This document shows positions 45,147 through 54,652 of a DNA stretch of 64,000 nucleotides, one piece after another (the first letter of the stretch is position 1; every line of letters begins with the position of its first letter). The notes under the pieces are model-generated. The model did not search any database. It saw only the letters and a program-made list of their open reading frames with translations, and was not told where the DNA came from. The position numbers and the translations under genes are program-made. Source of the stretch: Candidatus Jettenia sp. AMX2 (GTDB lineage Bacteria > Planctomycetota > Brocadiia > Brocadiales > Brocadiaceae); NCBI GenBank assembly GCA_030583665.1, contig CP129469.1:3396034-3460033 (forward strand). Direction: 5' to 3'.

Positions 45147-46991
45147 ATGAATGCATTAAAAACCTTTGTAACAAAAAACATATTGCCTCTGGTAGAAATG
45201 CCGGGGCAGTATATCGGGGGGGAATGGAATTCTATTGTTAAAGATCACGTCCGCGCTGAGGTAAAGATTGCTCTGGCATTTCCCGACACATATAGTATTG
45301 GTATGTCTCATTTGGGTATTCAAATTCTTTATGGGCTTCTTAATGAGCGGGAGGATACGGTTTGTGAGAGGGTTTTTACACCCCTCTGTGATATGGAATT
45401 ATTGATGAGGAAGCATAAAATTCCTCTTTTTTCTCTCGAAACCTATACACCTTTAAAAGACTTTGATAGTATCGGCTTTTCACTCCAATATGAGCTTTCC
45501 TATACGAATGTTCTAAATATGTTGGATCTTTCAGGAATTCCTGTTTTAGCATCGGAACGCAGTGAAACGGACCCTCTTATTATTGCAGGAGGCCCGTCTG
45601 CTATCTCACCGGAGCCACTGGCAGATTTTATTGATGTTTTTTTTCTGGGAGACGGAGAAGAGTGTTTACCTCAATTTGTCGAATTATGGAAAAAGATAAA
45701 ATACCAAAAACTCACCCGTAAGGAAAATCTGATTACTATAGCCCGGACACTAAAGAATGCTTATGTCCCTGCCCTGTATGACATTACTTACAATCCCGAT
45801 GATACTGTAAGAGAAGCACGTCCGGCGGTAGCCGGTTTACCTGCAGTGATACGTTCTGCTTCAGTCAGGGATCTGAACAAAGCATATTATCCGGTAAAGC
45901 CAATTGTTCCGTATGTGAAAACGATTCACGACCGTATCTCCATCGAAGTTATGCGGGGATGTACCCAGGGTTGCCGCTTTTGCCAGGCAGGCATGAGTAA
46001 ACGTCCCACCCGTCCCCGTACCATTGAAAATATCTTAAAACTAGCGGAACTTTCCTATGCCAGTACAGGTTATAATGAGATATCTCTGGCATCCCTCTCT
46101 ATCAGTGATTATCCATTCTTAATACCTTTGATTGACCAGATGAACCGCATCTTCAGCCCTAAGTATGTAAACATCTCTTTCCCGTCTCTGCGGGTAAATG
46201 AACAGCTTGTCCTTTTACCTTCCATGCTTAATACTGTCCGCAAGTCAGGGCTTACCCTTGCACCTGAGGCTGCTACAGAAAGCCTGCGGAAGATTGTTAA
46301 TAAAAACATTACTGATGAAGCCCTTTTTAAGGGTGTTGGCGAAGCGTTTAAACAGGGCTGGAACCTGGTGAAGTTATATTTTATGGTTGGGCTTCCTACA
46401 GAAACGGATGAAGATATTGATGCCATTGCAAAGCTTGCGTATACTGTCTCAGATTTAAGAAAAGATATACGTGGGTCCTTTGGGCAGGTTAACATCAGTA
46501 TTGCACCTTTTGTACCAAAGGCACATACCCCTTTCCAATGGCATCCCATGGTTACCCTGGAGCGAATACGAGAGATTAGAAACAGATTGTTTCTTAGAAT
46601 TCAGAGAAAATGTATCCGCATTAAATTTCACAATGCGGAACGCAGTATCCTGGAAGGGATATTTGCACGTGGAGACAGAAGGTTGGGAAGGGTTATTTAT
46701 AAGGCATGGCAGGACGGATGTAAATTTGATGCATGGGAAGAACATTTTAAATTTCAAACATGGATGGATGCCTTTCGGAAGACCGGAGTAGACTGGTCTT
46801 TTTATGTGCACAGGAACAGGGATGCCGATGAAATATTCCCCTGGGATCATCTGAATTGTGGCGTTGTAAAATCATTCCTTGCGGAAGAAAACCAAAGATC
46901 CTTAAATAATGAAGAGACTATGGACTGCCGGACGGCTGATTGTCCTGAATGCGGAAGCTGTGCACGCTCCAGAAATTTTTGTGCTGTATAG
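45147..46991 (+). CDS. B12-binding-type radical SAM protein (TIGR03960 family)
   Basis: 614 residues. The N-terminal part has a Rossmann-like B12-binding fold (VRAEVKIALAFPDTYSIGMSHLG...) though the B12-binding His motif is degenerate, as in this family. The radical SAM domain carries C-x3-C-x2-C in RGCTQGCRFCQAG. A Cys-rich tail (CRTADCPECGSC) ends the protein. This family is normally found next to, or fused with, a DUF2344 (TIGR03936) protein, upstream of rng, rplU and rpmA. Here the partner is at 52399, 5.4 kb away. The gene product's reaction is unknown. The stop codon lies inside a dispersed repeat copy. Confidence 0.9.
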   Translation: MNALKTFVTKNILPLVEMPGQYIGGEWNSIVKDHVRAEVKIALAFPDTYSIGMSHLGIQILYGLLNEREDTVCERVFTPLCDMELLMRKHKIPLFSLETYTPLKDFDSIGFSLQYELSYTNVLNMLDLSGIPVLASERSETDPLIIAGGPSAISPEPLADFIDVFFLGDGEECLPQFVELWKKIKYQKLTRKENLITIARTLKNAYVPALYDITYNPDDTVREARPAVAGLPAVIRSASVRDLNKAYYPVKPIVPYVKTIHDRISIEVMRGCTQGCRFCQAGMSKRPTRPRTIENILKLAELSYASTGYNEISLASLSISDYPFLIPLIDQMNRIFSPKYVNISFPSLRVNEQLVLLPSMLNTVRKSGLTLAPEAATESLRKIVNKNITDEALFKGVGEAFKQGWNLVKLYFMVGLPTETDEDIDAIAKLAYTVSDLRKDIRGSFGQVNISIAPFVPKAHTPFQWHPMVTLERIREIRNRLFLRIQRKCIRIKFHNAERSILEGIFARGDRRLGRVIYKAWQDGCKFDAWEEHFKFQTWMDAFRKTGVDWSFYVHRNRDADEIFPWDHLNCGVVKSFLAEENQRSLNNEETMDCRTADCPECGSCARSRNFCAV

Positions 46992-47157
46992 GAATTTCAA
47001 ACAGTTAGTTCCTCCCCCCTGTCTGCGTGCTGTTGCACAGCACAGGCAGGGAGGTTAGGTGGGGGTGAAAGGAACAATCTGTGATCACCCTCCCTTAATC
47101 CCTCCCGTCAAGGGAGGGAAAATGTGTTTTTTAGTCGTCGAAGGCCTAATTTAATTA
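46985..47157. repeat. Hairpin-rich dispersed repeat, copy 2
   Basis: About 173 bp in the same orientation as 6618-6768: tgtataggaatttcaaac start, ggttaggtgggggtgaaagg middle and gaagg-cctaatt end are shared. The first hairpin is longer and differs in sequence (CTGTCTGCGTGCTG with a nearly complementary arm). The left edge includes the stop codon of the radical SAM gene. Confidence 0.85.
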
Positions 47158-47178
47158 AGCCGGTTAAAGAGTTTGTTT

Positions 47179-47649
47179 ATGGTACATGTTTGTATTGGTT
47201 TGGGATCAAATATGGGAGACAGGGCGGGTAATTTGCTGTCTGCCTGCGACCGTATTCGCGCACTGAAAGAGGTGCAATTTTTAAAACTTTCGAAGTTTTA
47301 TGAAACGCTACCGGCAGGCGGGCCCCCCCAACCACGGTTTTTGAATGCCGCATTAAGCATGAGGACATCATTGTTGCCTTTCCAATTATTAGAGCATGTC
47401 CAGCATATTGAGATGTCTATGGGAAGGATACGTACCATAAGATGGGGACCCAGGAATATTGATATCGATATTTTACTCTATGGTGATCAGGTTGTAGAAG
47501 ACGATCAATTGAAGATACCACACCCCTTCCTGCATATACGTTCGTTTGTGTTAGAGCCTCTCGCCGAAATTGACCCCCACATTGTTCATCCGGTTTTAAA
47601 GAAAACAATTTTTGAATTATATAAAGAACTTCAACAGAGCAAACTATAA
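47179..47649 (+). CDS. folK: 2-amino-4-hydroxy-6-hydroxymethyldihydropteridine pyrophosphokinase
   Basis: 156 residues from the ATG at 47179 (a TTG six bases earlier is also possible). HPPK motifs: GLGSNMGDRAGNL near the start, the loop residues around MGRIRTIRWGPRNIDIDILLYGD (the Mg-binding D-x-D) and IPHPFLHIRSFVLEPLAE. It makes the pyrophosphorylated pterin for folate synthesis. No folP or folB is adjacent. Directly upstream is a dispersed repeat copy. Confidence 0.93.
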   Translation: MVHVCIGLGSNMGDRAGNLLSACDRIRALKEVQFLKLSKFYETLPAGGPPQPRFLNAALSMRTSLLPFQLLEHVQHIEMSMGRIRTIRWGPRNIDIDILLYGDQVVEDDQLKIPHPFLHIRSFVLEPLAEIDPHIVHPVLKKTIFELYKELQQSKL

Positions 47650-47666
47650 TGTAAGAGAAGGGATAT

Positions 47667-48740
47667 ATGTTATCAAGATTAGATAGTTATATTCTTCGGG
47701 CATTTATTCCCATGTTCTTCCTGTGCCTCCTTATTATTTCGGGGATATACGTGATCATAGATCTTCTTCAGAAATTAGGAGATTTTCTGGATATGGGAGG
47801 CAGGGCTTTTAGTACAGGTGTAGAATATTATTTCTATCTCTTCCCTGTGTTGATTTTCCAGTTTTTTCCTGTCATAACCCTGGTAGCAGTCAGCATTGTG
47901 CTTGTAAGGATGTCTAAAAACAAAGAAATACTGGCAATGCAGGTTGCCGGTATATCGTTATACAGGGTCTTACTCCCCATTTTTATTGTTGCTGTATTTC
48001 TTGCTTTTGCATCTTTTGGAAACCAGGAGTGGGTTATTCCACGATTTGCTGAAAGGCTGGAGACAATACAGCAGACTGCGTTCAGTAATAATATCCGAAG
48101 AAATCTCCTCCTGGAGGATAATGAAAACAATACCCTGATGCGTATTTGGAGATATGATACTAATTCACAGCAAATCCAATCGGTATTTATCCTGGCAAGA
48201 TATGAAAATAAAAGAAAAAAGTTTACCATCCATGCAGATGAGGGGAGGTGGCTTGGGGATAATACATGGTCGCTTACCGGCATTGTGAAGCACCGTTATG
48301 ATGAAAACGGGAAATGGATTGCACCTATACAGCGAATGGACAGTATGGAGTTTAATTCCTCGATTTCTCCTTCTGAATTAGGAAAGGTAAAATTGGACCC
48401 CAGCCTTTTCAGTCTTGAGCAGTTAAGAGAGTTGTGCAGAAATGAGCCTGAAAATCCAAGGAATAGCGTATTGTTTCATTCCAGGATTGCTTATACCCTT
48501 ATTCACTTTGTGTTGCTTTTATTAGGCATACCACTGGTAGTCGGGTTTGAGCGTTTACCAAGAAATCTGGTCCTGCGTATTGGTTTGTGTGTTCTTGCAT
48601 GGGGTATTTTTTATGCAGTATCTTTTATCTGCTCCAATCTTGGCAACTCTGGGTTGTTGCCTCCTGTAGTAGCTGCATGGTTACCTGTTATTCTTTTTGG
48701 ATCTGTAGGATTGCTTTTTTTTGATATGATGAAGATGTAA
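47667..48740 (+). CDS. LptF/LptG-family LPS transport permease
   Basis: 357 residues with the YjgP/YjgQ layout: three membrane spans, a periplasmic beta-jellyroll-like domain (about 130-245; contains RIWRYDTNSQQIQSVFIL and IHADEGRWLGDNTW), then three more spans. These proteins form the LptFG core that extracts LPS from the inner membrane. Whether this is LptF or LptG, or the only one present, cannot be decided here; the partner is not in the window. Confidence 0.88.
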   Translation: MLSRLDSYILRAFIPMFFLCLLIISGIYVIIDLLQKLGDFLDMGGRAFSTGVEYYFYLFPVLIFQFFPVITLVAVSIVLVRMSKNKEILAMQVAGISLYRVLLPIFIVAVFLAFASFGNQEWVIPRFAERLETIQQTAFSNNIRRNLLLEDNENNTLMRIWRYDTNSQQIQSVFILARYENKRKKFTIHADEGRWLGDNTWSLTGIVKHRYDENGKWIAPIQRMDSMEFNSSISPSELGKVKLDPSLFSLEQLRELCRNEPENPRNSVLFHSRIAYTLIHFVLLLLGIPLVVGFERLPRNLVLRIGLCVLAWGIFYAVSFICSNLGNSGLLPPVVAAWLPVILFGSVGLLFFDMMKM

Positions 48741-48741
48741 G

Positions 48742-49479
48742 ATGATTGCGGGCGGTTATTATCATGCATTTTTAGATCTCTTTTACCCCCGGACATGCCT
48801 TCATTGTGACCGGAATTTAAATAATTCTTTTGAATTTTATATTTGTTGCTGGTGCAAAAAACAGATACCGTATATAAATGATCCCCAATGTATACGTTGT
48901 GGCGCTGTTCTGGGACCTTATGCGGGAGTAACTACGGAAAAAGGTTGTATGGTGTGCAGGGGAAAACACCTTTATATTGATACCACGACTTCGGTTGCGT
49001 ATTACGAAGGGGTTATTAAGACGTTGGTCCACATGTTTAAATATGCCAGACAGACATTTTTATCCGGTATCTTATATGATATAATACTTCAGAAGAAAAA
49101 ATTGTATGAAATTGTTCCTGATATTGATATTATAATACCTGTGCCTCTTTTTTGGTTAAAAAAAATATATCGTGGTTTTAACCAATCCGAACTGTTGTCC
49201 CAGGGGATTCAAAGGCAATTTTCAAAACCACTGTCGTCAAACAATCTCTGCCGCATAAAAAATACAGAGTCACAGACACAGTTATCAAAAAGCCAGCGGC
49301 AGAAAAACATAGCTAATGCATTTTATGTTAAATGTCCTGAACTGTTAACTGGCAAAAAGATTTTACTGGTAGATGATGTACTCACAACAGGAGTTACCGT
49401 TATGGAATGTTCAAAAAAACTGAAGGAAGCAGGTGCAAAATCTATCCATTTGTTTATTCTGGCAATTCCAAGGTTATAA
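48742..49479 (+). CDS. comF: ComF-family phosphoribosyltransferase-like protein
   Basis: 245 residues. Zinc-finger-like N-terminus with four Cys pairs (CLHC, CCWC, CIRC, CMVC) and a C-terminal type I PRTase domain with the PRPP loop ILLVDDVLTTGVTV. ComF proteins take part in DNA uptake in naturally competent bacteria, but the domain is widespread and its activity is unclear. It starts two bases after the LptF/G-like gene. Confidence 0.88.
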   Translation: MIAGGYYHAFLDLFYPRTCLHCDRNLNNSFEFYICCWCKKQIPYINDPQCIRCGAVLGPYAGVTTEKGCMVCRGKHLYIDTTTSVAYYEGVIKTLVHMFKYARQTFLSGILYDIILQKKKLYEIVPDIDIIIPVPLFWLKKIYRGFNQSELLSQGIQRQFSKPLSSNNLCRIKNTESQTQLSKSQRQKNIANAFYVKCPELLTGKKILLVDDVLTTGVTVMECSKKLKEAGAKSIHLFILAIPRL

Positions 49480-49667
49480 CGTCATTGTTTAAAGTAGAGC
49501 TTTAATTTCCTTGACTGATGTTTTTTAATAAGTACAATAAAATATTTAAAATTTTTATTATACCTTTGTAGAATAAAATTTGTGAAGGGGGCAGTATAGA
49601 TGACAGATGGGTTGCTGAGAGGGGGAGCGGCATAATGCAAAATAATCCTATGGGAGGAATTTATACA

Positions 49668-50138
49668 ATGAAATTAACTGACTTTGTTGTAGAAGATGCT
49701 ATTATTACAGAACTGAATGCTTCAGACAAAGAGGGTGTAATTAGAGAAATGGTATGTTCTTTAAGAGACGCAAAAAAGATCAACAACAAGGATGTTGAAA
49801 CGGTCGTTAAATCACTGCTGAAAAGAGAAGAACTTGGCAGCACTGGCATAGGGAAGGGTGTTGCCGTTCCTCATACAAAACATGATTGTACCGGAAAGAT
49901 TATTGGAACAATTGCACGGTCATCCGCCGGTGTTGACTTTAACGCCCTGGACGGTGAGCCTGTGTATCTCTTCTTTTTGTTGCTTTCCCCTAACGATTCG
50001 GCGGGTTCCCACCTTGCCGCCCTGGAGAGGATATCTACTATTATAAGGGACAGCGATTTCCGTCGTTTTATGCGCGAAGCGAATGGTAAAGAAGGAATGA
50101 TTGATATATTAAGGGAAGTTGACGGCATACAGGTCTGA
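49668..50138 (+). CDS. ptsN: PTS EIIA(Ntr)-type regulatory phosphocarrier
   Basis: 156 residues from the ATG at 49668, behind a GGAGG (49655-49659); the frame opens at 49635 in sequence without similarity. The PTS_EIIA_2 domain has the active His in GVAVPHTKHDC and the region SRE-type KREELGSTGIGKG. It accepts phosphate from the HPr-EI fusion encoded 124 bp downstream. No EIIB or EIIC gene is present, so the system is regulatory rather than a sugar importer. Confidence 0.92.
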   Translation: MKLTDFVVEDAIITELNASDKEGVIREMVCSLRDAKKINNKDVETVVKSLLKREELGSTGIGKGVAVPHTKHDCTGKIIGTIARSSAGVDFNALDGEPVYLFFLLLSPNDSAGSHLAALERISTIIRDSDFRRFMREANGKEGMIDILREVDGIQV

Positions 50139-50261
50139 TCTGCGAGAACCGGACACTTGAAAAACGCATTCCCTTGTAAGCAATCCAAAAAATTCAAATC
50201 TGAAAATACAGTTTAAATATATCTTAATGATTATTGTTAAAAAGTAGCAAGCTAACATACC

Positions 50262-52298
50262 ATGGATATACACATTTTAAATTCTAAATTCCTGGAAAGA
50301 AAACTAAAAATTACCAATACCAACGGGTTACATGCCCGGCCTGCTACGAAATTTGCAGAAATTGCAAATAAATATAGTTCTGAGATCCGGGTAAAAGCAA
50401 AAAACAAAGATGTTGACGGGAAAAGTGTTATAGAACTTTTGACCCTCGGTGCTGAAAATGAGACAGAGATACTCATTAGTGCAAAGGGAACCGATGCGGC
50501 TGAAGCGCTGGATGCTTTAGAAGGACTTGTGAAAAACAAGTTTGAAGAAGAATTTATGGAAATTAGAAAAGGGATTGCTGTTTCTCCCGGAGTCGCTATC
50601 TCTGAAGCCTTTGTGTTTGAGAGTGAAGGATTTCGCATTCCCCGCCATATTATAAAAAAAGAAGAAGTTGAAGCCGAAATACAAAGATTTGAAAGAGCTA
50701 TGGAAGATTCAAAAAGAGAGATTCAGTATCTGGAGGAAAAAGTTTCTGAAAATTTAGGTTCTGAAATCGGATCGATTTTTGGTACACACCGGATGGTACT
50801 CCAGGACGCACGGTTAAAGAATGAGGTTATTGAGAAGATCAGGAAGACTAATTTTACCCCTGAATTTGCGGTATCCTTGGCTTTGCGTGTTTACATCAGA
50901 AAATTCCGGGATGTGAATGATGCCTATCTTGCAGAAAGGGTAAGTGATATATTTGATGTTGAGCGGAGGCTCTTGAAGAATCTATTAGGCGAAAAAAGAG
51001 AAGAGTTAAAGAATTTAGCCCAGGAAGTTATCCTTATAGCGCACGACCTTTCCCCTTCTCAAACAGCTTCACTCGATACAGAAAAGGTGAAGGGATTTGC
51101 TACCGATGTGGGCGGGAGGACATCCCATTCCGCCATCGTTGCCCGAGCATTAGGAATACCGGCCGTTGTAGGGTTAGGAACAATTACCTCAGATATCTTT
51201 GGCGGCGATATGATAATCGTAGACGGCAACAGAGGTCTGGTTATTGCCAGACCTGATGAGGAAACACTTTCAACATACCAGCACAAGGTCAGGAGTATCC
51301 ATGTCTTTGAGGAAAAACTAGCTATTGAACTGAAAGATCAGCCTTCCACAACAAGCGACGGGAAACATATTTCGATTTACGGGAACATTGAATTTCCAAA
51401 AGAAATTAATGTAAATATCAGGCATGGTGCGGAAGGGGTTGGTCTCTATAGAACAGAATTTCTGTATTTAGGTTCTCCCACCCCTCCTTCAGAAGAAGAG
51501 CATTTTGAAGCGTATACTACCGTCATAAGGGAGCTGAATGATAAACCTATCATCATCAGAACGCTTGACCTGGGCGCTGATAAGTTTGATCAGTTTGATG
51601 ACAGAAAAGAGGGTAATCCCTTCCTGGGATGCCGCTCAATCCGTTATTGTTTTGAGAACCCTAATATATTTAAAATACAGCTCAGGGCAATTCTGAGAGC
51701 CTCGATCTTTGGCAATATGAAAATTTTATTTCCCCTGATTTCCTCTCTTCAGGAATTGCGGCAGGCAAAACAGATGGTTTGGGATGCGATGGAAGATCTC
51801 GATAAGGAAAAAATACCTTTTAACAAACATATCCAGATGGGAGTCATGCTTGAGGTACCTGCTTCTATAATGATTGCAGATACTCTGGCAAAAGAATGTG
51901 ATTTCTTTAGCATTGGCACAAATGATCTTATCCAATATTCTCTGGCTGTCGACAGGAACAATGCACGGGTTGCTTATCTGTATTGTCCGGTACATCCTGC
52001 AATATTAAGATTTTTAAAAATCGCAATAAATGCCGCCGAAGAACATAATATTCCGATAGGAATATGTGGCGAAATGGGAAGTGAGGTTGAATATATTGTA
52101 CCGCTTATCGGTATGGGGCTGACTCAGTTCAGCGTATCGCCAGCTACCATTATTCCTGAAATAAAGAAAATTGTCCGGTCTATTACTACTGAAAAGGCGA
52201 AAGAAGTTGCTGAAGCGATTTACCATTTTGATGATCCGGAAAAAACAGTAAATTATCTCAGGAATATTGCCATTGAAATCCTGCCAGAAGCATTTTGA
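50262..52298 (+). CDS. ptsI: HPr-EI fusion phosphotransferase of the PTS
   Basis: 678 residues in one frame. Residues 12-95 are an HPr domain: phosphorylatable His24 in NGLHARPATKF and a regulatory-type Ser (about residue 55) in GKSVIELLTL. A short linker leads to a full EI (about 100-678): helical HPr-binding region, phospho-His289 in GGRTSHSAIVARALG, then the PEP-binding barrel with EGVGLYRTEFLYL, RTLDLGADK, and FFSIGTNDLIQYSLAVDRNN. This joins both general PTS proteins in one chain. With ptsN just upstream, it forms a likely regulatory phosphorelay from PEP. Confidence 0.94.
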   Translation: MDIHILNSKFLERKLKITNTNGLHARPATKFAEIANKYSSEIRVKAKNKDVDGKSVIELLTLGAENETEILISAKGTDAAEALDALEGLVKNKFEEEFMEIRKGIAVSPGVAISEAFVFESEGFRIPRHIIKKEEVEAEIQRFERAMEDSKREIQYLEEKVSENLGSEIGSIFGTHRMVLQDARLKNEVIEKIRKTNFTPEFAVSLALRVYIRKFRDVNDAYLAERVSDIFDVERRLLKNLLGEKREELKNLAQEVILIAHDLSPSQTASLDTEKVKGFATDVGGRTSHSAIVARALGIPAVVGLGTITSDIFGGDMIIVDGNRGLVIARPDEETLSTYQHKVRSIHVFEEKLAIELKDQPSTTSDGKHISIYGNIEFPKEINVNIRHGAEGVGLYRTEFLYLGSPTPPSEEEHFEAYTTVIRELNDKPIIIRTLDLGADKFDQFDDRKEGNPFLGCRSIRYCFENPNIFKIQLRAILRASIFGNMKILFPLISSLQELRQAKQMVWDAMEDLDKEKIPFNKHIQMGVMLEVPASIMIADTLAKECDFFSIGTNDLIQYSLAVDRNNARVAYLYCPVHPAILRFLKIAINAAEEHNIPIGICGEMGSEVEYIVPLIGMGLTQFSVSPATIIPEIKKIVRSITTEKAKEVAEAIYHFDDPEKTVNYLRNIAIEILPEAF

Positions 52299-52398
52299 TG
52301 ATAAAATATGCTTGACAGCAGGAAATATCATTATTAGAATTTTTCTTAAGTGTTTAATTTTATTATATTTGAATTTGTTGTAAGAGGTTAATTGCTTT

Positions 52399-53022
52399 AT
52401 TAAAAAAATACGTCTTCGCTTTACTAAGGAAAAAGACATTCATTTTATCTCGCATCATGATCTGATGAAGGTTTTTGAAAGAGCTGTCAGAAGGGCCGGC
52501 ATCCCTGTTGCAATGTCAAAAGGTTTTAACCCTCACCCAAAATTATCCATTCCTTTAGCCTTGAGTGTAGGAGTAACCGGAAAAGACGAGATTTTTGAAC
52601 TGGAATTGATCAGACCGATACCGCCAGAGGTGCTCACTGAAAATCTGGGGAAGCAATTACCCAAGGAGATTCAAATCCTCTCCTCTGAAATCCTGCCGGA
52701 TTCCGGAAAGGATGTTGTTCGGAGTATCGTATATGAAGTTATTTTCAGTAACACTGATTTCTTAAAGACACTAAAGATCGATGAGTTTTTACAAAAAACA
52801 TCCATTCTTGTGGATAGGACAAAGGATGGTTGCCGGAAATTATTTAATATCCGGCCATCTATCGAAGATATTCAGGTAAGACACAACCGCTTGGTTCTTA
52901 TGATAAGGATAATGCCAGATGGTATGGCAAGACCAGATGAAATACTTTGTGCCTTAAGTGTTTCAAGAGAAAACGAGTTCTTTGAAATTATCAGAACAAA
53001 AGTTAACCTTTCTTCTGCCTGA
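52399..53022 (+). CDS. DUF2344 (TIGR03936) protein, apparent ATT start
   Basis: 207 residues if the start is ATT at 52399. The conserved N-terminus of the family (IRLRFTKEKDIHFISHHDL) begins at the fifth codon and continues into VFERAVRRAGIPVAMSKGFNPHPKLS. The first ATG in frame, 52465, would remove that core segment. Between the upstream stop (52381) and 52465 there is no ATG, GTG or TTG in frame; AGAGG lies about 11 bases before the ATT. The protein normally partners the TIGR03960 radical SAM enzyme (here at 45147). It leads directly into rng, as in many genomes. Confidence 0.82.
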   Translation: MKKIRLRFTKEKDIHFISHHDLMKVFERAVRRAGIPVAMSKGFNPHPKLSIPLALSVGVTGKDEIFELELIRPIPPEVLTENLGKQLPKEIQILSSEILPDSGKDVVRSIVYEVIFSNTDFLKTLKIDEFLQKTSILVDRTKDGCRKLFNIRPSIEDIQVRHNRLVLMIRIMPDGMARPDEILCALSVSRENEFFEIIRTKVNLSSA

Positions 53023-53040
53023 ATGACTGAGGGAAAAACC

Positions 53041-54564
53041 ATGGACAAGAGGATGCTTATTAATGCAGTAGAACCGGAGGAATGCCGTATTGCAATCCTG
53101 GAAAATAATGTTCTGGAAGAACTTTACATTGAACGAAGTTCACGTGAACAAATTGCCGGAAATATCTATAAAGGAAAAGTGGTTAATATCGAATCGAGCA
53201 TCGAGGCGGCATTTGTTGATATCGGGCTTAAAAGAAACGGGTTTCTTCATGTATCAGATATTTTACCTCCTACCGGAGAAGGAGAGCAGATTGTAGAGGC
53301 AGATACCGCAGGTAAAATTCGCCATGCACATCATTATAAAATAAGAGACCTTCTCCATCAGGGCCAGGAGATACTGGTTCAGGTGACGAAAGAAGGCATT
53401 GGTACTAAAGGACCGAGCTTAACGGCCTATATAAGTTTGCCGGGAAGGTATTTGGTTTTGATGCCGGGCATTGCACGGTATGGAGTCTCAAGGAAAATTG
53501 CTGATGATGAAGAAAGGCAACGATTGAAAAAGATACTTGCCAATCTGCATCCTCCGCCTAAAGTTGGTTTCATTATTCGTACTGCCGGAGAAAATCAGAC
53601 AAAAAAAGAAATCCATAAGGATTTTCATTATCTTTTAAGACTCTGGAAAAATATTGAAAAACGGGCAAAAAATATCAGCGCGCCTGCAGTTATCTACCAG
53701 GAAAGTGATCTGGTTATCCGTGCCATAAGAGATATATTTTCGGCTAATATACAGGAAATTATTGTGGATTCTGAGCCTGTTTACGAGAGAACAAGAGATT
53801 TTCTTCGTATTATTATGCCAAAATACGAAAAAATTCTTACTTATTATACAGAGGATAAACCATTATTCCATAAATATGCAATTGAGAAAGAAATCGAAAG
53901 CATTAATAGCAGAAAAATACCGTTGCCAAAGGGAGGTTCAATTGTAATTGAACAGACAGAAGCACTTGTTGCAATAGATGTTAACAGCGGGAGGTTTAAG
54001 GAGGAAAACGACCCGGAAGAGACAGCGTTTAAAACAAATATGAAGGCTGCCAAAGAAGTCGCACGGCAAATACGCTTAAGAGACCTTGGTGGCGTAATTG
54101 TCATAGATTTCATCGATATGCGGGAGGAAGAACATATCCATGCGATAGAAAAGGCACTTGCTGATGCCCTGAAAAGAGACAAAGCCAGGACAAAAATGCT
54201 AAAAATGTCAAAATTCTGCACCATTGAACTTACCCGTCAAAGGATACGATACAGTCTTCGTGACGTTCTTTTTGAAGAATGTAAATTCTGTAAGGGAACC
54301 GGATACACCAAAACTGTCGAAAGCCTGTGTTTAAGCGTTATGAGAGATCTTAAATTTGCTATTCATTCGCCACAGATTGTTAAGATTGAGATTTTTGTAA
54401 GTCCTGAGGTAGCTAATTATTTACAAAATCAGAAAAGAAAGCAAATGCTGGAAATAGAAGAATCTTCGAGCAAGAAGATAAATATCTTTAGTACGAATGA
54501 TCATGAATATGGTAAAATAAATATTAAATATTTGAATCAAAAAGACGAACCTGTTACTCTTTAA
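53041..54564 (+). CDS. rng: Ribonuclease G/E family endoribonuclease
   Basis: 507 residues from the ATG at 53041, with GAGGGA upstream; an ATG at 53023 overlaps the previous stop and is the alternative. The S1 RNA-binding domain is near residues 35-125 (GNIYKGKVVNIESSIEAAFVD, LLHQGQEILVQVTKEG), then the RNase E/G catalytic domain with DVNSGRF, VVIDFIDM-type (GVIVIDFIDMRE) and the Zn-link CKFCKGTG. No long C-terminal scaffold of RNase E type follows, so this is the RNase G type. It processes 16S rRNA and mRNA. Confidence 0.93.
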   Translation: MDKRMLINAVEPEECRIAILENNVLEELYIERSSREQIAGNIYKGKVVNIESSIEAAFVDIGLKRNGFLHVSDILPPTGEGEQIVEADTAGKIRHAHHYKIRDLLHQGQEILVQVTKEGIGTKGPSLTAYISLPGRYLVLMPGIARYGVSRKIADDEERQRLKKILANLHPPPKVGFIIRTAGENQTKKEIHKDFHYLLRLWKNIEKRAKNISAPAVIYQESDLVIRAIRDIFSANIQEIIVDSEPVYERTRDFLRIIMPKYEKILTYYTEDKPLFHKYAIEKEIESINSRKIPLPKGGSIVIEQTEALVAIDVNSGRFKEENDPEETAFKTNMKAAKEVARQIRLRDLGGVIVIDFIDMREEEHIHAIEKALADALKRDKARTKMLKMSKFCTIELTRQRIRYSLRDVLFEECKFCKGTGYTKTVESLCLSVMRDLKFAIHSPQIVKIEIFVSPEVANYLQNQKRKQMLEIEESSSKKINIFSTNDHEYGKINIKYLNQKDEPVTL

Positions 54565-54652
54565 CATTCGTAAATGAGTTAAGAGATACTGTGTATGTCA
54601 GATAAATTCGGCAAGTTTATAAAAAAATCCTACAAAAAGGAGGAAAATAATA

